Positions 16,583-26,361 of a stretch of 32,800 nt of DNA are shown here, piece after piece. Positions within the stretch are counted from its first letter, which is position 1; every line of letters begins with the position of its first letter. A program made the position numbers and the translations under genes. The notes beneath the pieces are model-generated. The model was not told the DNA's origin. It saw only the letters and a list, made by a program, of their open reading frames with translations, and did no database searches. Source of the DNA: Bacteroides sp. UBA7333 (GTDB lineage: Bacteria > Bacteroidota > Bacteroidia > Bacteroidales > Bacteroidaceae); assembly GCA_002471195.1 (NCBI GenBank), contig DKPN01000049.1:56843-89642 (forward strand), in the 5' to 3' direction.

Positions 16583-19513
16583 GTGAAAAGATTTTATCTT
16601 GCCTTAACAGTTCTATCATTGTTATTTTCTTTGTCATCCAATGCCCAGACGCCCATAAGCGTTAACGGTGTTGTGATTTCATCTGAAGATAAAGAACCGG
16701 TGATAGGCGCTACAGTTAGCGTCAAAGGAACAGCCCGCGGTACAATTACATCTATGACGGGAGAGTTTTCAATTCAAGTGAATGTGGGTGATGTTCTCGA
16801 ATTTTCATACATCGGTATGAAATCTGAAGAAGTGACCGTACAATCAACAAGTAGCAAATTAAATGTTGTTTTAAATCCCGATGCACAAACACTAAACGAA
16901 GTTGTTGTTGTAGCTTATGGTACTCGTAAAAAAGGTACGGTAGCAGGTTCGGTAGGTAGTGTCAAATCAAGCTCTATCGAAAATGTGCCAACACCAAGTT
17001 TCGATCAGGCACTTCAAGGACAAGTTGCAGGTTTGAGTGTAACTTCCAATTCGGGTGATCCAAGTGCAGCTGCAAAATTTACAATTCGTGGTACTAACTC
17101 TATCAACTCAGGTACATCACCTTTGTTCATTTTAGATGGTGCCCCAATATCTGAAGTAGATTTTAATACGATTAACCCTAATGATATAGATAATATTTCT
17201 GTATTGAAGGATGCGTCTTCAACTTCTATCTATGGTGCACGTGCCGCTAATGGTGTTGTTATCATCACTACCAAACGTGGTAAAAATGCTGAAAAACCAA
17301 CAATTGTAGCAAGAGTACAAGGTGGTTTCTCGCAAATGGCACATGGTAATTGGGATATCATGAACACGGCTGAACGTATTCAATATGAAAAAGAAGTAGG
17401 TTTAGATACGGGTAAAGACTATGCAAAGTTATCACAAACAGATGTTCGCTGGGTAGACGAAGTGTTTAATAGTACTGCTCCCTTGCAAAACTATGACATC
17501 TCGGTAAGTGGTGCTAATGAGCGTTTTAATTATTTCGTTTCGGGCAACTATTACAACCAAGAAGGAACAGCTATTGCATCGCACTTCGAACGTACTGGTT
17601 TGCGTGCCAATTTTGATGTAAGAGCAGCGCAATGGTTAAAATTAGGTGTAAACACGATGTTTACTTATGAAGATTATGCCGAAGCGGATGAAGGTTCTTA
17701 TACATTAGTAACTCCAATCTCAGCAGCTCGTTTCATGCTTCCTTATTATTCTCCTTATAAAGAGGATGGTTCATTGGCTTCTGTAAACGATGGCTCGTGG
17801 CAAAGTTTTGGCGAAAACCCATTGGAGTGGATTGAAAACAATCCTTTGAGTCGTCAAAAATATAAATTTATGACTTTACCATTTGTTGAAATCACTCCTA
17901 TTGAGAATTTGAAAATTCGTTCTCAGTTTGGTTATGACTATATGCATGGTAAAACCTTTATTCAATCTTTCCCAAGTTACAAACCTAACAACGGAACAGG
18001 TACTGCTTCTCGTGCTACTACCAATACACAAAGATTATCGATAACAAATACTGCTACTTACAATTTTGATATTGATAGAAAACATATGTTCAATTTCTTG
18101 GTGGGTCAAGAAGGTGTAGATTATTATTATGATGGTTTCTCAACTAGCGTACGTGGTCAAAACAATGATAAATTGACAGACCTATCAAACGGTACTACAG
18201 CGCGTAGTTGGGCTGATTCTGAATCTTCATATTCATACTTATCTTTCTTCGGACGTGGTGAATATAGCTTTAGCGATAGATTTTATGCTGATGCTTCATT
18301 GCGTGCCGATGCCTCTTCTCGCTTTAGTAAAAGCAACCGTTGGGGTGTTTTCTGGTCATTAGGTTTCATGTGGAATGTTCGTAATGAATCTTTTATGAAA
18401 GATTTGTCATGGCTTACTACAGCACAAATCGCAGTAAGTACAGGTACATCAGGTAACTCGGAAATTCCTTACTATGACCATTTAGGTGTGATTGGTGGTG
18501 GTTTAGATTATGTAGGTGATGCAGGACTTGCTCCTGTACGTCAAAAGAACCCAAATCTTGGATGGGAAAACCTTTGGACAAGCAACTTAGCTCTTCGTTT
18601 AGGCTTTATCAATCGTTTCAATTTAGATATTGAGTTTTACAATAAGAAAACCACTAACATGTTGATGAATGTTCCTGTTAACTCATCTACAAACTCAGGT
18701 GTTTCTTTCGTATGGAAAAATGAAGGATCTATGGTAAACCGTGGTGTTGAAATGGCTTTCTCAGGAAGTGTAATTCGTGCGAATGGTTTTGATTGGCAAT
18801 TGTCAGCAAATGTTTCATATAATAAGAATGAAATCACAGGCTTATATCATGGTGTAGATTCGTATGAATATGGTGAAACTAGCACAAAATTAGTGGTAGG
18901 TCATGCCGTTGGTACTTACTATATGAACCGTTATGCAGGTGTAAACCCTTTGAATGGTGATGCGTTGTGGTATACTAAAGATGGTGAAATAACCAATGTG
19001 ATGAGAACTGAAGATAGAGTATTGTTAGATAAAACTCAGTTCGCACCATGGCAAGGTGGTTTCGGTACAGCTATTTCATGGAAAGGATTATCGTTGACAG
19101 CTCACTTTAGTTGGGTGAAAGATCGCTGGATGGTTAACAATGACCGCTTCTTTGACGAAAGTAATGGTCGATTTACATCTTACAACCAGTCGCGTCGCTT
19201 GCTTGATCGTTGGAAAAACCCTGGCGATATAACTGATATTCCTCGTCATGGTATTATGACTGAGTTTGATGATAGATTATTAGAAGATGCATCTTTCTTG
19301 CGTTTGAAGAATTTAACATTGAACTGGAACTTACCTCAACAATGGATGCAAAAATTAGGCGTAGTACAATCTGTACGTCTATATGCACAAGGACAAAACT
19401 TATTGACATTTACTAAGTTTACAGGTTTAGATCCTGAAAGTACTTCTAATATTTATCAGGCTCAATACCCAATGTCACGTCAATATACATTTGGTGTAGA
19501 CTTCACATTCTAA
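16583..19513 (+). CDS. SusC/RagA-family TonB-dependent transporter
   Basis: This is an outer-membrane importer and the first gene of the nine-gene operon. Translation starts at GTG (16583). This start gives a perfect signal peptide, MKRFYLALTVLSLLFSLSSNA, cut after residue 21, and no ATG fits better. A carboxypeptidase-regulatory-like domain follows at about 24-105 (VNGVVISSEDKEPVIGATVSV). A TonB-box-like LNEVVVVAYGT comes next, then the plug with VLKDASSTSIYGARAANGVV at about 210-230. The barrel ends FGVDFTF. There is no STN domain. Arg codons are mostly CGT, unlike the first SusC, which suggests strong expression. SusD follows after 20 nt. Neighbours point to peptide or protein-derived substrate rather than sugar; that is inference. 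Confidence 0.95.
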   Translation: MKRFYLALTVLSLLFSLSSNAQTPISVNGVVISSEDKEPVIGATVSVKGTARGTITSMTGEFSIQVNVGDVLEFSYIGMKSEEVTVQSTSSKLNVVLNPDAQTLNEVVVVAYGTRKKGTVAGSVGSVKSSSIENVPTPSFDQALQGQVAGLSVTSNSGDPSAAAKFTIRGTNSINSGTSPLFILDGAPISEVDFNTINPNDIDNISVLKDASSTSIYGARAANGVVIITTKRGKNAEKPTIVARVQGGFSQMAHGNWDIMNTAERIQYEKEVGLDTGKDYAKLSQTDVRWVDEVFNSTAPLQNYDISVSGANERFNYFVSGNYYNQEGTAIASHFERTGLRANFDVRAAQWLKLGVNTMFTYEDYAEADEGSYTLVTPISAARFMLPYYSPYKEDGSLASVNDGSWQSFGENPLEWIENNPLSRQKYKFMTLPFVEITPIENLKIRSQFGYDYMHGKTFIQSFPSYKPNNGTGTASRATTNTQRLSITNTATYNFDIDRKHMFNFLVGQEGVDYYYDGFSTSVRGQNNDKLTDLSNGTTARSWADSESSYSYLSFFGRGEYSFSDRFYADASLRADASSRFSKSNRWGVFWSLGFMWNVRNESFMKDLSWLTTAQIAVSTGTSGNSEIPYYDHLGVIGGGLDYVGDAGLAPVRQKNPNLGWENLWTSNLALRLGFINRFNLDIEFYNKKTTNMLMNVPVNSSTNSGVSFVWKNEGSMVNRGVEMAFSGSVIRANGFDWQLSANVSYNKNEITGLYHGVDSYEYGETSTKLVVGHAVGTYYMNRYAGVNPLNGDALWYTKDGEITNVMRTEDRVLLDKTQFAPWQGGFGTAISWKGLSLTAHFSWVKDRWMVNNDRFFDESNGRFTSYNQSRRLLDRWKNPGDITDIPRHGIMTEFDDRLLEDASFLRLKNLTLNWNLPQQWMQKLGVVQSVRLYAQGQNLLTFTKFTGLDPESTSNIYQAQYPMSRQYTFGVDFTF

Positions 19514-19533
19514 AATAGACTAGACAATTTTAT

Positions 19534-21027
19534 ATGAAAAAATTTAAAATATTAATCGTATGTATAGCATCGATACTAATGTCTTCATGTTTAGATAAGA
19601 CACCGTCGAATGCTATTATTGATGATAATGCAATTCAAACCATTTCGGATGCCGAACAGCTAGTGAATGGTATCTATGCGGCTTTTTTGAGTCCTGCTTT
19701 ATATAGTGGTTATCTAACTTTATGTCCGGATATTCAAGCGGATTACGTTCATGCAGTAGAGGGTTTTAGAAATGTTTACGGACGTTTTTGGAATTGGGAT
19801 TTGAAGGGTACCGACTCTGAAATTCAAGCTGTTTATTCTGCATTATACACTGTTATTGGTCGTTGTAACTATTTACTAGACAATATCGGTAATGTAGAAG
19901 ATAATATTCGTACTGAAGCCGAATTTGCAAAACTTGAAATGTACATCGGTGAAGCGCATTTTGCTAGAGCTTTGGCTTATTCAGAATTAATTAAAATGTT
20001 TTGTAAAGCTTACTCTGAAGATATTGCTGATAATCAAGATTTAGGTGTTGTAATCTCTACCTCTTATTATGATAAAGCAACTCCTAAACGTGCTACACTT
20101 CGCCAAAGTTACAATCAAGTTATCAAAGACTTAGAGGTAGCTGATAAGAACTTGAAAGTAGACTATTACTCGTATGATTATTTTACTAAAGCTGCTGTTC
20201 ATAGTTTGCGTGCTCGTATTGCATTATATATGCAAGATTGGGATACTGCAATTGAGTATTCAACAAAAGCAATCGAAAATGATGCTTATAGACTGGCTAG
20301 CTGTAAAGATTTTGTGAGTCAAGAACAGTCTACACTCGATTATATGTGGAGCGATGACAAATCATACGAAGTAATGTGGAAAGTAGGATTTACTCCTACC
20401 TCTATGGGTGGTGCTTTGGGTACTGTTTTTATGAACTATGACTATATGAGCTATACACCTGATTATATCCCTTCTACATGGATTACTGATGAGTTGTTTG
20501 ATGCTGCTGATAAGCGTTATCAGTCTTATTTCCGTAGAGTAACCACTGGTTATCCTCATGGATTAACTTGTATCATTCTTTGGAAATACCCAGGAAATCC
20601 AACCTTTAAAAATCTTGGAATCCTTGGTGTGAATATGCCTAAAGTATTCCGTTTGGGAGAGCAATATCTAATACGTGCTGAAGCTTATTGTGCCAAAGAA
20701 AACCCAGATTATTCTAGAGCTGCAAAAGATATCACAACTTTACGTCAATCACGTTATTCAAGTTATGGTAATGCATCTGTCACTGCTCAAAACTGGTTTG
20801 AAGTGATTTCTGCTGAAAGATCTCGTGAGTTGTACATGGAAGGCTTCCGTCTGAATGACTTGAAAAGATGGGGTAAAGGCTTTGAACGTTCTGCTCAACG
20901 TAATACAGTTGCTCCAGGCAATAGCTTGAGAATTAAAGCTAATCATCCGATGTTTGTATGGCCAATACCACAACACGAAATCGATGCTCCCGGATCTCAA
21001 ATCGTAGGAAATGAAAGTAATAATTAA
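19534..21027 (+). CDS. SusD/RagB-family surface lipoprotein
   Basis: This is the substrate-capturing lid of the preceding SusC. The lipobox ends MSSC (Cys19), followed by LDKTPSNAI, the usual SusD opening. Next comes ISDAEQLVNGIYAAFLSP, a helix typical of SusD N-termini. The C-terminal SusD_RagB region reads GEQYLIRAEAYCAKENPDYS, then SAERSRELYMEGFRLNDLKRW at about 430-450. The length of 497 aa is normal. The gene is 20 nt behind SusC and 19 nt ahead of the DUF4984-like gene. RagB, the SusD homologue of Porphyromonas, binds peptides, so the family does not by itself imply a glycan substrate. Confidence 0.95.
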   Translation: MKKFKILIVCIASILMSSCLDKTPSNAIIDDNAIQTISDAEQLVNGIYAAFLSPALYSGYLTLCPDIQADYVHAVEGFRNVYGRFWNWDLKGTDSEIQAVYSALYTVIGRCNYLLDNIGNVEDNIRTEAEFAKLEMYIGEAHFARALAYSELIKMFCKAYSEDIADNQDLGVVISTSYYDKATPKRATLRQSYNQVIKDLEVADKNLKVDYYSYDYFTKAAVHSLRARIALYMQDWDTAIEYSTKAIENDAYRLASCKDFVSQEQSTLDYMWSDDKSYEVMWKVGFTPTSMGGALGTVFMNYDYMSYTPDYIPSTWITDELFDAADKRYQSYFRRVTTGYPHGLTCIILWKYPGNPTFKNLGILGVNMPKVFRLGEQYLIRAEAYCAKENPDYSRAAKDITTLRQSRYSSYGNASVTAQNWFEVISAERSRELYMEGFRLNDLKRWGKGFERSAQRNTVAPGNSLRIKANHPMFVWPIPQHEIDAPGSQIVGNESNN

Positions 21028-21046
21028 TGATAAAATACTAAATAAT

Positions 21047-21964
21047 ATGAAACATTATATAGCAATTTTAGCCATTATCATATCAGGATTATCTTTTGTA
21101 GGTTGTAATAATAGCTTTACAACCTATTCGGGAGGCGAATATATTGGTTTTGCCGATACAGTGGTAGTTTGTCCTGTTTTTGATAACAACAATGAATTTG
21201 AAATTGAAGTAGCCTCTACAGTAGAGTGTCCATACGATCGTGTATTTGGTGTAGAAATTGTAGATGCCAACACTAACGCAATCGAAGGAGTGCATTTTAA
21301 ACTTGCAGATAACTCTTTTACAATTAAAGCTGGTGAGCGTAGTTCGGTAATTAAAATGAATGGTATATATAACAATATTGATATATATCACGATTTGCAA
21401 GTACAACTTCGTTTGGTTACACCCGATAACTTGAAATGGGATCTATATGATTACAATCAAGATATCAAAGTAATCCTTCTAAAACGTTGTCCATTCGATA
21501 TTGAGATGTTCGACAATAGATATTGTATCGTTCAATCTTCTCTTTTATATGAAATGAATGGTGGTGAAAACAAACGATTAATCAAAACTTATGTTGATAG
21601 AAATTCAAAGAATGATAATGTATTAATTCTTAAAAATTTCTTGTTCGATGGTGATATTTTCCGTGATAACTATGATTTGCGTTTGAAATTTGAAACAGAA
21701 GATGCAATGACTCCTGATTTATCGATGGAACCTGATCAAATTATAGCGAGTACAAGAACCATTATGGGACAACCTCATGGAGATACATGGGTGCGTACTG
21801 AAGTAAGTGCTGGTCATATTTCTTATTATAGTGCTTGTGAAGAATTTGCCATGTTAAATCATCGTTGCTACGTAAATGGCAAAGGAAATATGGGTGTATT
21901 CTGGGCAGTTCTTAAATGGATATCTGATGAGGAAGGTGCTCTTATTGAAAAAGAAGGTTTTTAA
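21047..21964 (+). CDS. DUF4984-like surface lipoprotein
   Basis: The start at 21047 (MKHYIAILAIIISG) is preferred over the in-frame ATG at 21011, which overlaps the SusD gene. It gives a lipoprotein signal ending FVGC (Cys20) and 305 aa. The first half (EYIGFADTVVVCPV, then IEGVHFKLADNSFTIKAGE) resembles the Calx-beta-like fold of SusCD accessory proteins such as DUF4843. The second half (MFDNRYCIVQSSLLYEMNGG to CYVNGKGNMGVFWAVLKW) matches my memory of DUF4984. No catalytic motif is seen. It is probably an accessory lipoprotein of the SusCD complex. The domain name is a recollection and was not verified. Confidence 0.7.
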   Translation: MKHYIAILAIIISGLSFVGCNNSFTTYSGGEYIGFADTVVVCPVFDNNNEFEIEVASTVECPYDRVFGVEIVDANTNAIEGVHFKLADNSFTIKAGERSSVIKMNGIYNNIDIYHDLQVQLRLVTPDNLKWDLYDYNQDIKVILLKRCPFDIEMFDNRYCIVQSSLLYEMNGGENKRLIKTYVDRNSKNDNVLILKNFLFDGDIFRDNYDLRLKFETEDAMTPDLSMEPDQIIASTRTIMGQPHGDTWVRTEVSAGHISYYSACEEFAMLNHRCYVNGKGNMGVFWAVLKWISDEEGALIEKEGF

Positions 21965-22015
21965 ATCAGTCTGAAACAATTACTTTTTTAATTAATAACG
22001 GAAAATAAATTATTT

Positions 22016-23593
22016 ATGAAAAACTTTTTATTTAGAAAACTCAGCTATATTTTATGTTTGGCTGTCGTTGTTTTAGTAGGATGTTCAGATGATGAAAACG
22101 TAAGCCAGTATGTTTATGAATTTCCTCAACCTCAAACCTCAACTATGGTTATCGGCGACGGTGGTGAAATATCTTTTGAAGCTGCTGGTATGTGGAGCAT
22201 ACTTACCGAATCATCATGGGTGAAGTTTATTGATAATGAAGAGCATGTTTCTTCAATGTCAGGTGTGGAAGGTAAACATTCAATTAAATTTGAAGTAACG
22301 AAAGATAACTGGAGTTTTTCTGATCAAGTTGCTAAGATTACATTGAATATGGATTCAAAAAATGTTGTGGTGGCTACCATTACTCGTTTGGGAAATCAAC
22401 CGGTATTCAAAATTACACAATCAAATGCTGAAACCGGAGAAGAAGCTGAAACAAAAAATATTTCTCTTGAGTGGGCCGAGAATTCATTTATGCATGCAGC
22501 TCGTATCAAATTCTCTTCTAATTTCGATTGGGAATTACAAGATATGCCAACTTGGATTGCATCTAATGATATTTATGATTATCCAAAGAAGGGTTATGCC
22601 GGAGAAACTTCTCATTTTTTTATGAATGCAGATTATTCAAATTATGATCTGGAAGATATGGTTGCAACTGTTAAAGTCGTTAATCAACACGATCCATCTA
22701 TCTTTACTACCTTTACTATTACAGCTGAAGGTGCTAATAATTTGTTCCTTGTTCCAGCAACTTTGAAATACAATGGTATATTGTTCAACGCTGACGGACA
22801 AATCGAAACAAAAAATGGTGACTTAATGGATAGCTATGACTTTAATATTACTACTCTTTCTGGGGGTTACTCTTTAATGGCTATTAATAGTATGATTGGT
22901 AGCGATGGTACTAAATGGTATGGAGTAGATTATGCTGGTAATGGAGTTTTTGAATTTGAGGCAGATTGGATGTATCCTGATTTTATCAATTCAACCCCTC
23001 AAGGAACAAATGTTTCTGTTTATTCATATTCTATTGCGGTAAAACCTAATACTGCACAAGAAAGAACTGCAACAGTTTTCGCATTACCATTAAGTGTACT
23101 AGAAAGCATTAACTATGATGCAGAACAGATGTTGACTCCCGAAGGTCGTTTGAAACCTGAATATGAGAAATATCTAGTAGGCGAAGTAAGACAAGACGGC
23201 AAAGACGCTACTTCAGATAATATCTTGAGTTTTGTTTATGGAAGCATGGCAAATGATTATGGAGCTACATTGGAAAAAAGTACTAACGTCGATTTGATTA
23301 ATGGTTATATCAATGAGTATGGCATAGACGAAAATAGCGTGTATGAATTGACTTATGAAACTCCACAATCGGGTATAATGGCTGCAATTAAATGGCATGG
23401 ATCTGAGTCTTTTAATCTTGAAGTACCTCAAGAATACCAATCATGGTTAGAAGCCGAGCCACAAGAATTTGCATTTAACATAAGAATGAATCCTAGAAAA
23501 CCAGGACAAACCTCCGGTACGGTTCTTATTATGGTAAATGAAAGAGTGAAATATGCTATCTTCTGTACTGTTTTAGACGGAAGCGAGCAATAA
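22016..23593 (+). CDS. BACON-domain-containing surface lipoprotein (DUF5003-like)
   Basis: The lipoprotein signal ends LVGC (Cys23), followed by SDDE, a good Bacteroidota surface-export signal. Residues 40-130 form a BACON-like beta domain: GGEISFEAAGMWSILTESSW, then a KFEVTKDNWSF block and an ITLNMDSKNVVVATITR strand. A second beta domain follows at about 140-235 with ISLEWAENSFMHAARIKFSS and NFDWELQDMPTWI, which may be DUF5003. The remainder is not recognised. No enzyme motif is visible. BACON domains are usually binding or spacer modules on surface proteins. The gene lies 51 nt after the DUF4984-like gene. A strong hairpin follows in the 94-nt gap before the next gene. Confidence 0.7.
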   Translation: MKNFLFRKLSYILCLAVVVLVGCSDDENVSQYVYEFPQPQTSTMVIGDGGEISFEAAGMWSILTESSWVKFIDNEEHVSSMSGVEGKHSIKFEVTKDNWSFSDQVAKITLNMDSKNVVVATITRLGNQPVFKITQSNAETGEEAETKNISLEWAENSFMHAARIKFSSNFDWELQDMPTWIASNDIYDYPKKGYAGETSHFFMNADYSNYDLEDMVATVKVVNQHDPSIFTTFTITAEGANNLFLVPATLKYNGILFNADGQIETKNGDLMDSYDFNITTLSGGYSLMAINSMIGSDGTKWYGVDYAGNGVFEFEADWMYPDFINSTPQGTNVSVYSYSIAVKPNTAQERTATVFALPLSVLESINYDAEQMLTPEGRLKPEYEKYLVGEVRQDGKDATSDNILSFVYGSMANDYGATLEKSTNVDLINGYINEYGIDENSVYELTYETPQSGIMAAIKWHGSESFNLEVPQEYQSWLEAEPQEFAFNIRMNPRKPGQTSGTVLIMVNERVKYAIFCTVLDGSEQ

Positions 23594-23606
23594 TAAATAA
23601 AATATA

Positions 23607-23645
23607 AATAAAGATGTTCAGTGTTTTTCACTGACCATCTTTATT
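23607..23645 (+). promoter_or_regulatory. Strong intercistronic hairpin with TTTTT loop
   Basis: aataaagatg (23607-23616) pairs with catctttatt (23636-23645); after one T/C mismatch the stem continues with tcagtg against cactga, closing a ttttt loop at 23624-23628. That is about 16 bp with one mismatch. No T-tract follows, so it is not a classic terminator. It may set relative mRNA levels on either side by stabilising 3' ends or by partial termination. Confidence 0.6.
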
Positions 23646-23687
23646 GAAAAGTTATTAATTAAAGAGTAATAAATGATATTTTGACAT

Positions 23688-26345
23688 ATGAAATTTAATA
23701 TATTCAAATTATTTATGCTGGCAACAGCATTATTATTAACCTTTACCGGATGTTCAGATGATGATACATTTGACAATAGAGATCTGGGATATGGTTATGT
23801 ACAATTCAAGCTTTATAAAGAAGCTTCATATAATCCGAGTGAGTCAAGAGCTGTAAATTCAAGTCTCGATAATCTTTCAGATGCTCACAAAATACGTGTA
23901 GAGTTTTTGCAAGCAGGTACGCGTTTTTCTCAAACAATGGTATTGAACTCATATAATGCAGAAAATGCTGCTTATGGGTTGCGAAGTGAAAAATTAAAAT
24001 TGGTTATTGGTGATTATACAATTTTGGGATATACCTTGTATGATGCACTTGATCAAGAGCTATACTTAACTGAATTATCTACGCAAGTATCTATTATTGA
24101 AGGAGGTTTAGTAACCAAAGATCTTACAGTAAATGCAAGACAAAAAGGAAAAGTTAATTTCACTTTCGTTAAAGATATTGATGAGTCTGTTATAACTAAA
24201 TCGATAGATAATGAATTTATGTTTACTGATATCAAATATATATCTTTGAATGTAAAGCAAAATAGTGAAATTGTTGCTATTTCTAATCTTCCTGTTGCCT
24301 ATCAGTATTCATTCGATAAAGATGATAATAATCGTCAAACAGGAGTTTTAATTACAGATACAGTTGTGAACTTAGCTGGAGGAGATTGGACTATTGTATC
24401 ATACTCATTGGCTACAAAAGATAAAACGATTGTAGCAACAGCAACAATTTCTCCAAATCCTGTCTTTACTATTACTGATAATGCTTTATCAAAAGTAGAT
24501 GTGCCTGTAAAAATTGATACAAATCAAGAGTACATCAAAGATTATTTGGCATTATATGAAATATGGAAAGCTTTAAATGGTCCGAACTGGAGTTTTCAAG
24601 GTGAAGGATTTAACAAAGGATGTAACTGGGACTTTAACAAAGATCTTGATCTTTGGGGTCGTCAACCCGGTGTAAGTTTACATTCAAATGGTCGCGTGGG
24701 ACTTCTTAATATCAGTGGTTTTGGTTTTGAAGGTCATATGCCTGCAGCACTAGGTCAATTAACTGAACTTGCCGAGTTGTATTTAGGAACACACAATGAT
24801 ATCAATGAAGATGTTTTTGAGCCATCTGAATCAATTGAAGGTATGGCTTTGAATGGTACGCTTGAGAATAATCGTATTGAAATTGGGAAAAAGTATCTAG
24901 CAAAAAAACACAAAACTATTGCTGAACAAACTTTATCTCCGGTATTACAAAGTGCGTACCATCTTAAAGGTATAAGTATTCCGGGTGGTATTGAGTTTGA
25001 TAAAGACGGGTTTGCCGATTTCAATCAAAATATTGCTCCACGTAATAAATCGACAAGAAAATCTCCAATATCTAGAGCTGATACTGGTTATGGAAAACTA
25101 TGTAATGGTTTGAAATCTTTGCCTAAAGAAATTGGAAACCTAAAAAGACTACAAACTTTATTTATTGCGAATTCAACTATCGAAGAGCTTCCTGAAGAAC
25201 TTAGTTTGTTGGAAGAATTAACAGATGTAGAAATTTACAACTGTCCTCGTATGTCAAAATTCCCAATGAGTATAACAAGAATACCAAGATTAACAGCTTT
25301 GAATATAGCAAATAATACTCAATGGGATTCAGAAGATGTATATAATGGTATTGATGCTTTGGGAAACAACATTTGTAAAGATTATCTTCAACTTCTTTAT
25401 TGTAACTATAGCCAACTGAAACAGTTGCCTCTATCTTTGGGTAATATTAAACGTATTGGTTTGATGGATTTTTCTTACAATCAATTAGAAGGTGTGTTGC
25501 CTGTTTATGGAGATAATATCAATCCTGTACAAATAATGTTTGATGGCAATCAAATTACAAGAATTCCAAGAAACTTCTGTGGTTATAATGATATCGAATC
25601 GTTTTCGGCTAACAATAATAAGCTAACAAAATTCCCTAATATCTTTTCACATAAAGGTTTACAAATTAAAGGAGTAAGTTTTGCTGATAATCAAATAGAC
25701 GGTTTTGATGGAGAAGGTGAGTCGGGTGATGACGCATTCCAAGGTTTAAATGTTGTATCATTAAATTTATCTGGTAATAAATTTACTAAATACCCTTCAT
25801 TACTTTGGACGTCAGGTTCTTCTATCGGACAAATTAATTTAGCGGTTAATCAAATATCAGAATTTCCGGATGATTCATTTACAGGTCCTAATGTATTTAC
25901 TATAGAATCAATAGACTTAACCTCTAACTTAATCACGAAATTACCACACGATCTGAATGGTAAAAATGCACCATTCTTATATGGTATGGACTTATCATGC
26001 AATCAACTATCGGCATTTCCTTGGGATATGATGTCAATTTCAGGTTTGACAGTATTGATTCTTCGTACACAACGTGATGCTAATGGTAATCGTTGTTACT
26101 CAGAATTCCCTAAAAATGTTGGAAATCATATTGGATTGCGCGGATTATATTTAGGATCGAATGATTTGGGTGTTGTAAATGAACAATTATCGAACATGAT
26201 TTTCCACATGGATATTTCAGATAATCCTAATATCACTTTCTATGCAGGTAGTATTTGTTATTATATTCGTAATAATATGTATAACCTATATTATGATCGT
26301 TCACAAGATATCCGTGATTGTTCAGCTTTAGTTCTTGACAAATAA
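23688..26345 (+). CDS. Leucine-rich-repeat surface lipoprotein with DUF4458-like N-terminus
   Basis: The lipobox ends FTGC (Cys22), followed by SDDD, a strong surface-export signal. Residues 30-160 form a beta-rich domain (GYGYVQFKLYKEASYN, then LVIGDYTILGYTLYD) resembling DUF4458. A second similar beta segment runs to about 270. A cap motif, DYLALYEIWKALNGPNWSF at about 285-303, then CNWDFNKDLDLWGRQPG, opens a long leucine-rich-repeat array from about 340 to 870, with repeats such as LKSLPKEIGNLKRLQTLFI and IEELPEELSLLEELTDVEI. No catalytic residues are seen. The repeat surface should bind another protein: substrate, host factor or operon partner. It is not known which. At 885 aa it is the largest accessory protein of the operon. 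Confidence 0.85.
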   Translation: MKFNIFKLFMLATALLLTFTGCSDDDTFDNRDLGYGYVQFKLYKEASYNPSESRAVNSSLDNLSDAHKIRVEFLQAGTRFSQTMVLNSYNAENAAYGLRSEKLKLVIGDYTILGYTLYDALDQELYLTELSTQVSIIEGGLVTKDLTVNARQKGKVNFTFVKDIDESVITKSIDNEFMFTDIKYISLNVKQNSEIVAISNLPVAYQYSFDKDDNNRQTGVLITDTVVNLAGGDWTIVSYSLATKDKTIVATATISPNPVFTITDNALSKVDVPVKIDTNQEYIKDYLALYEIWKALNGPNWSFQGEGFNKGCNWDFNKDLDLWGRQPGVSLHSNGRVGLLNISGFGFEGHMPAALGQLTELAELYLGTHNDINEDVFEPSESIEGMALNGTLENNRIEIGKKYLAKKHKTIAEQTLSPVLQSAYHLKGISIPGGIEFDKDGFADFNQNIAPRNKSTRKSPISRADTGYGKLCNGLKSLPKEIGNLKRLQTLFIANSTIEELPEELSLLEELTDVEIYNCPRMSKFPMSITRIPRLTALNIANNTQWDSEDVYNGIDALGNNICKDYLQLLYCNYSQLKQLPLSLGNIKRIGLMDFSYNQLEGVLPVYGDNINPVQIMFDGNQITRIPRNFCGYNDIESFSANNNKLTKFPNIFSHKGLQIKGVSFADNQIDGFDGEGESGDDAFQGLNVVSLNLSGNKFTKYPSLLWTSGSSIGQINLAVNQISEFPDDSFTGPNVFTIESIDLTSNLITKLPHDLNGKNAPFLYGMDLSCNQLSAFPWDMMSISGLTVLILRTQRDANGNRCYSEFPKNVGNHIGLRGLYLGSNDLGVVNEQLSNMIFHMDISDNPNITFYAGSICYYIRNNMYNLYYDRSQDIRDCSALVLDK

Positions 26346-26361
26346 GTACAATTTTGTTTAT

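Noticed and set aside
16583..16585. GTG start of the second SusC as a sign of a truncated gene
   Set aside because: The GTG gives a full signal peptide and complete domain order, so it is an ordinary alternative start.
21089..21406. 105-codon minus-strand frame opposite the DUF4984-like gene
   Set aside because: It is low-complexity (rich in Ile, Tyr and Thr) and antisense to a lipoprotein gene that fits the operon.
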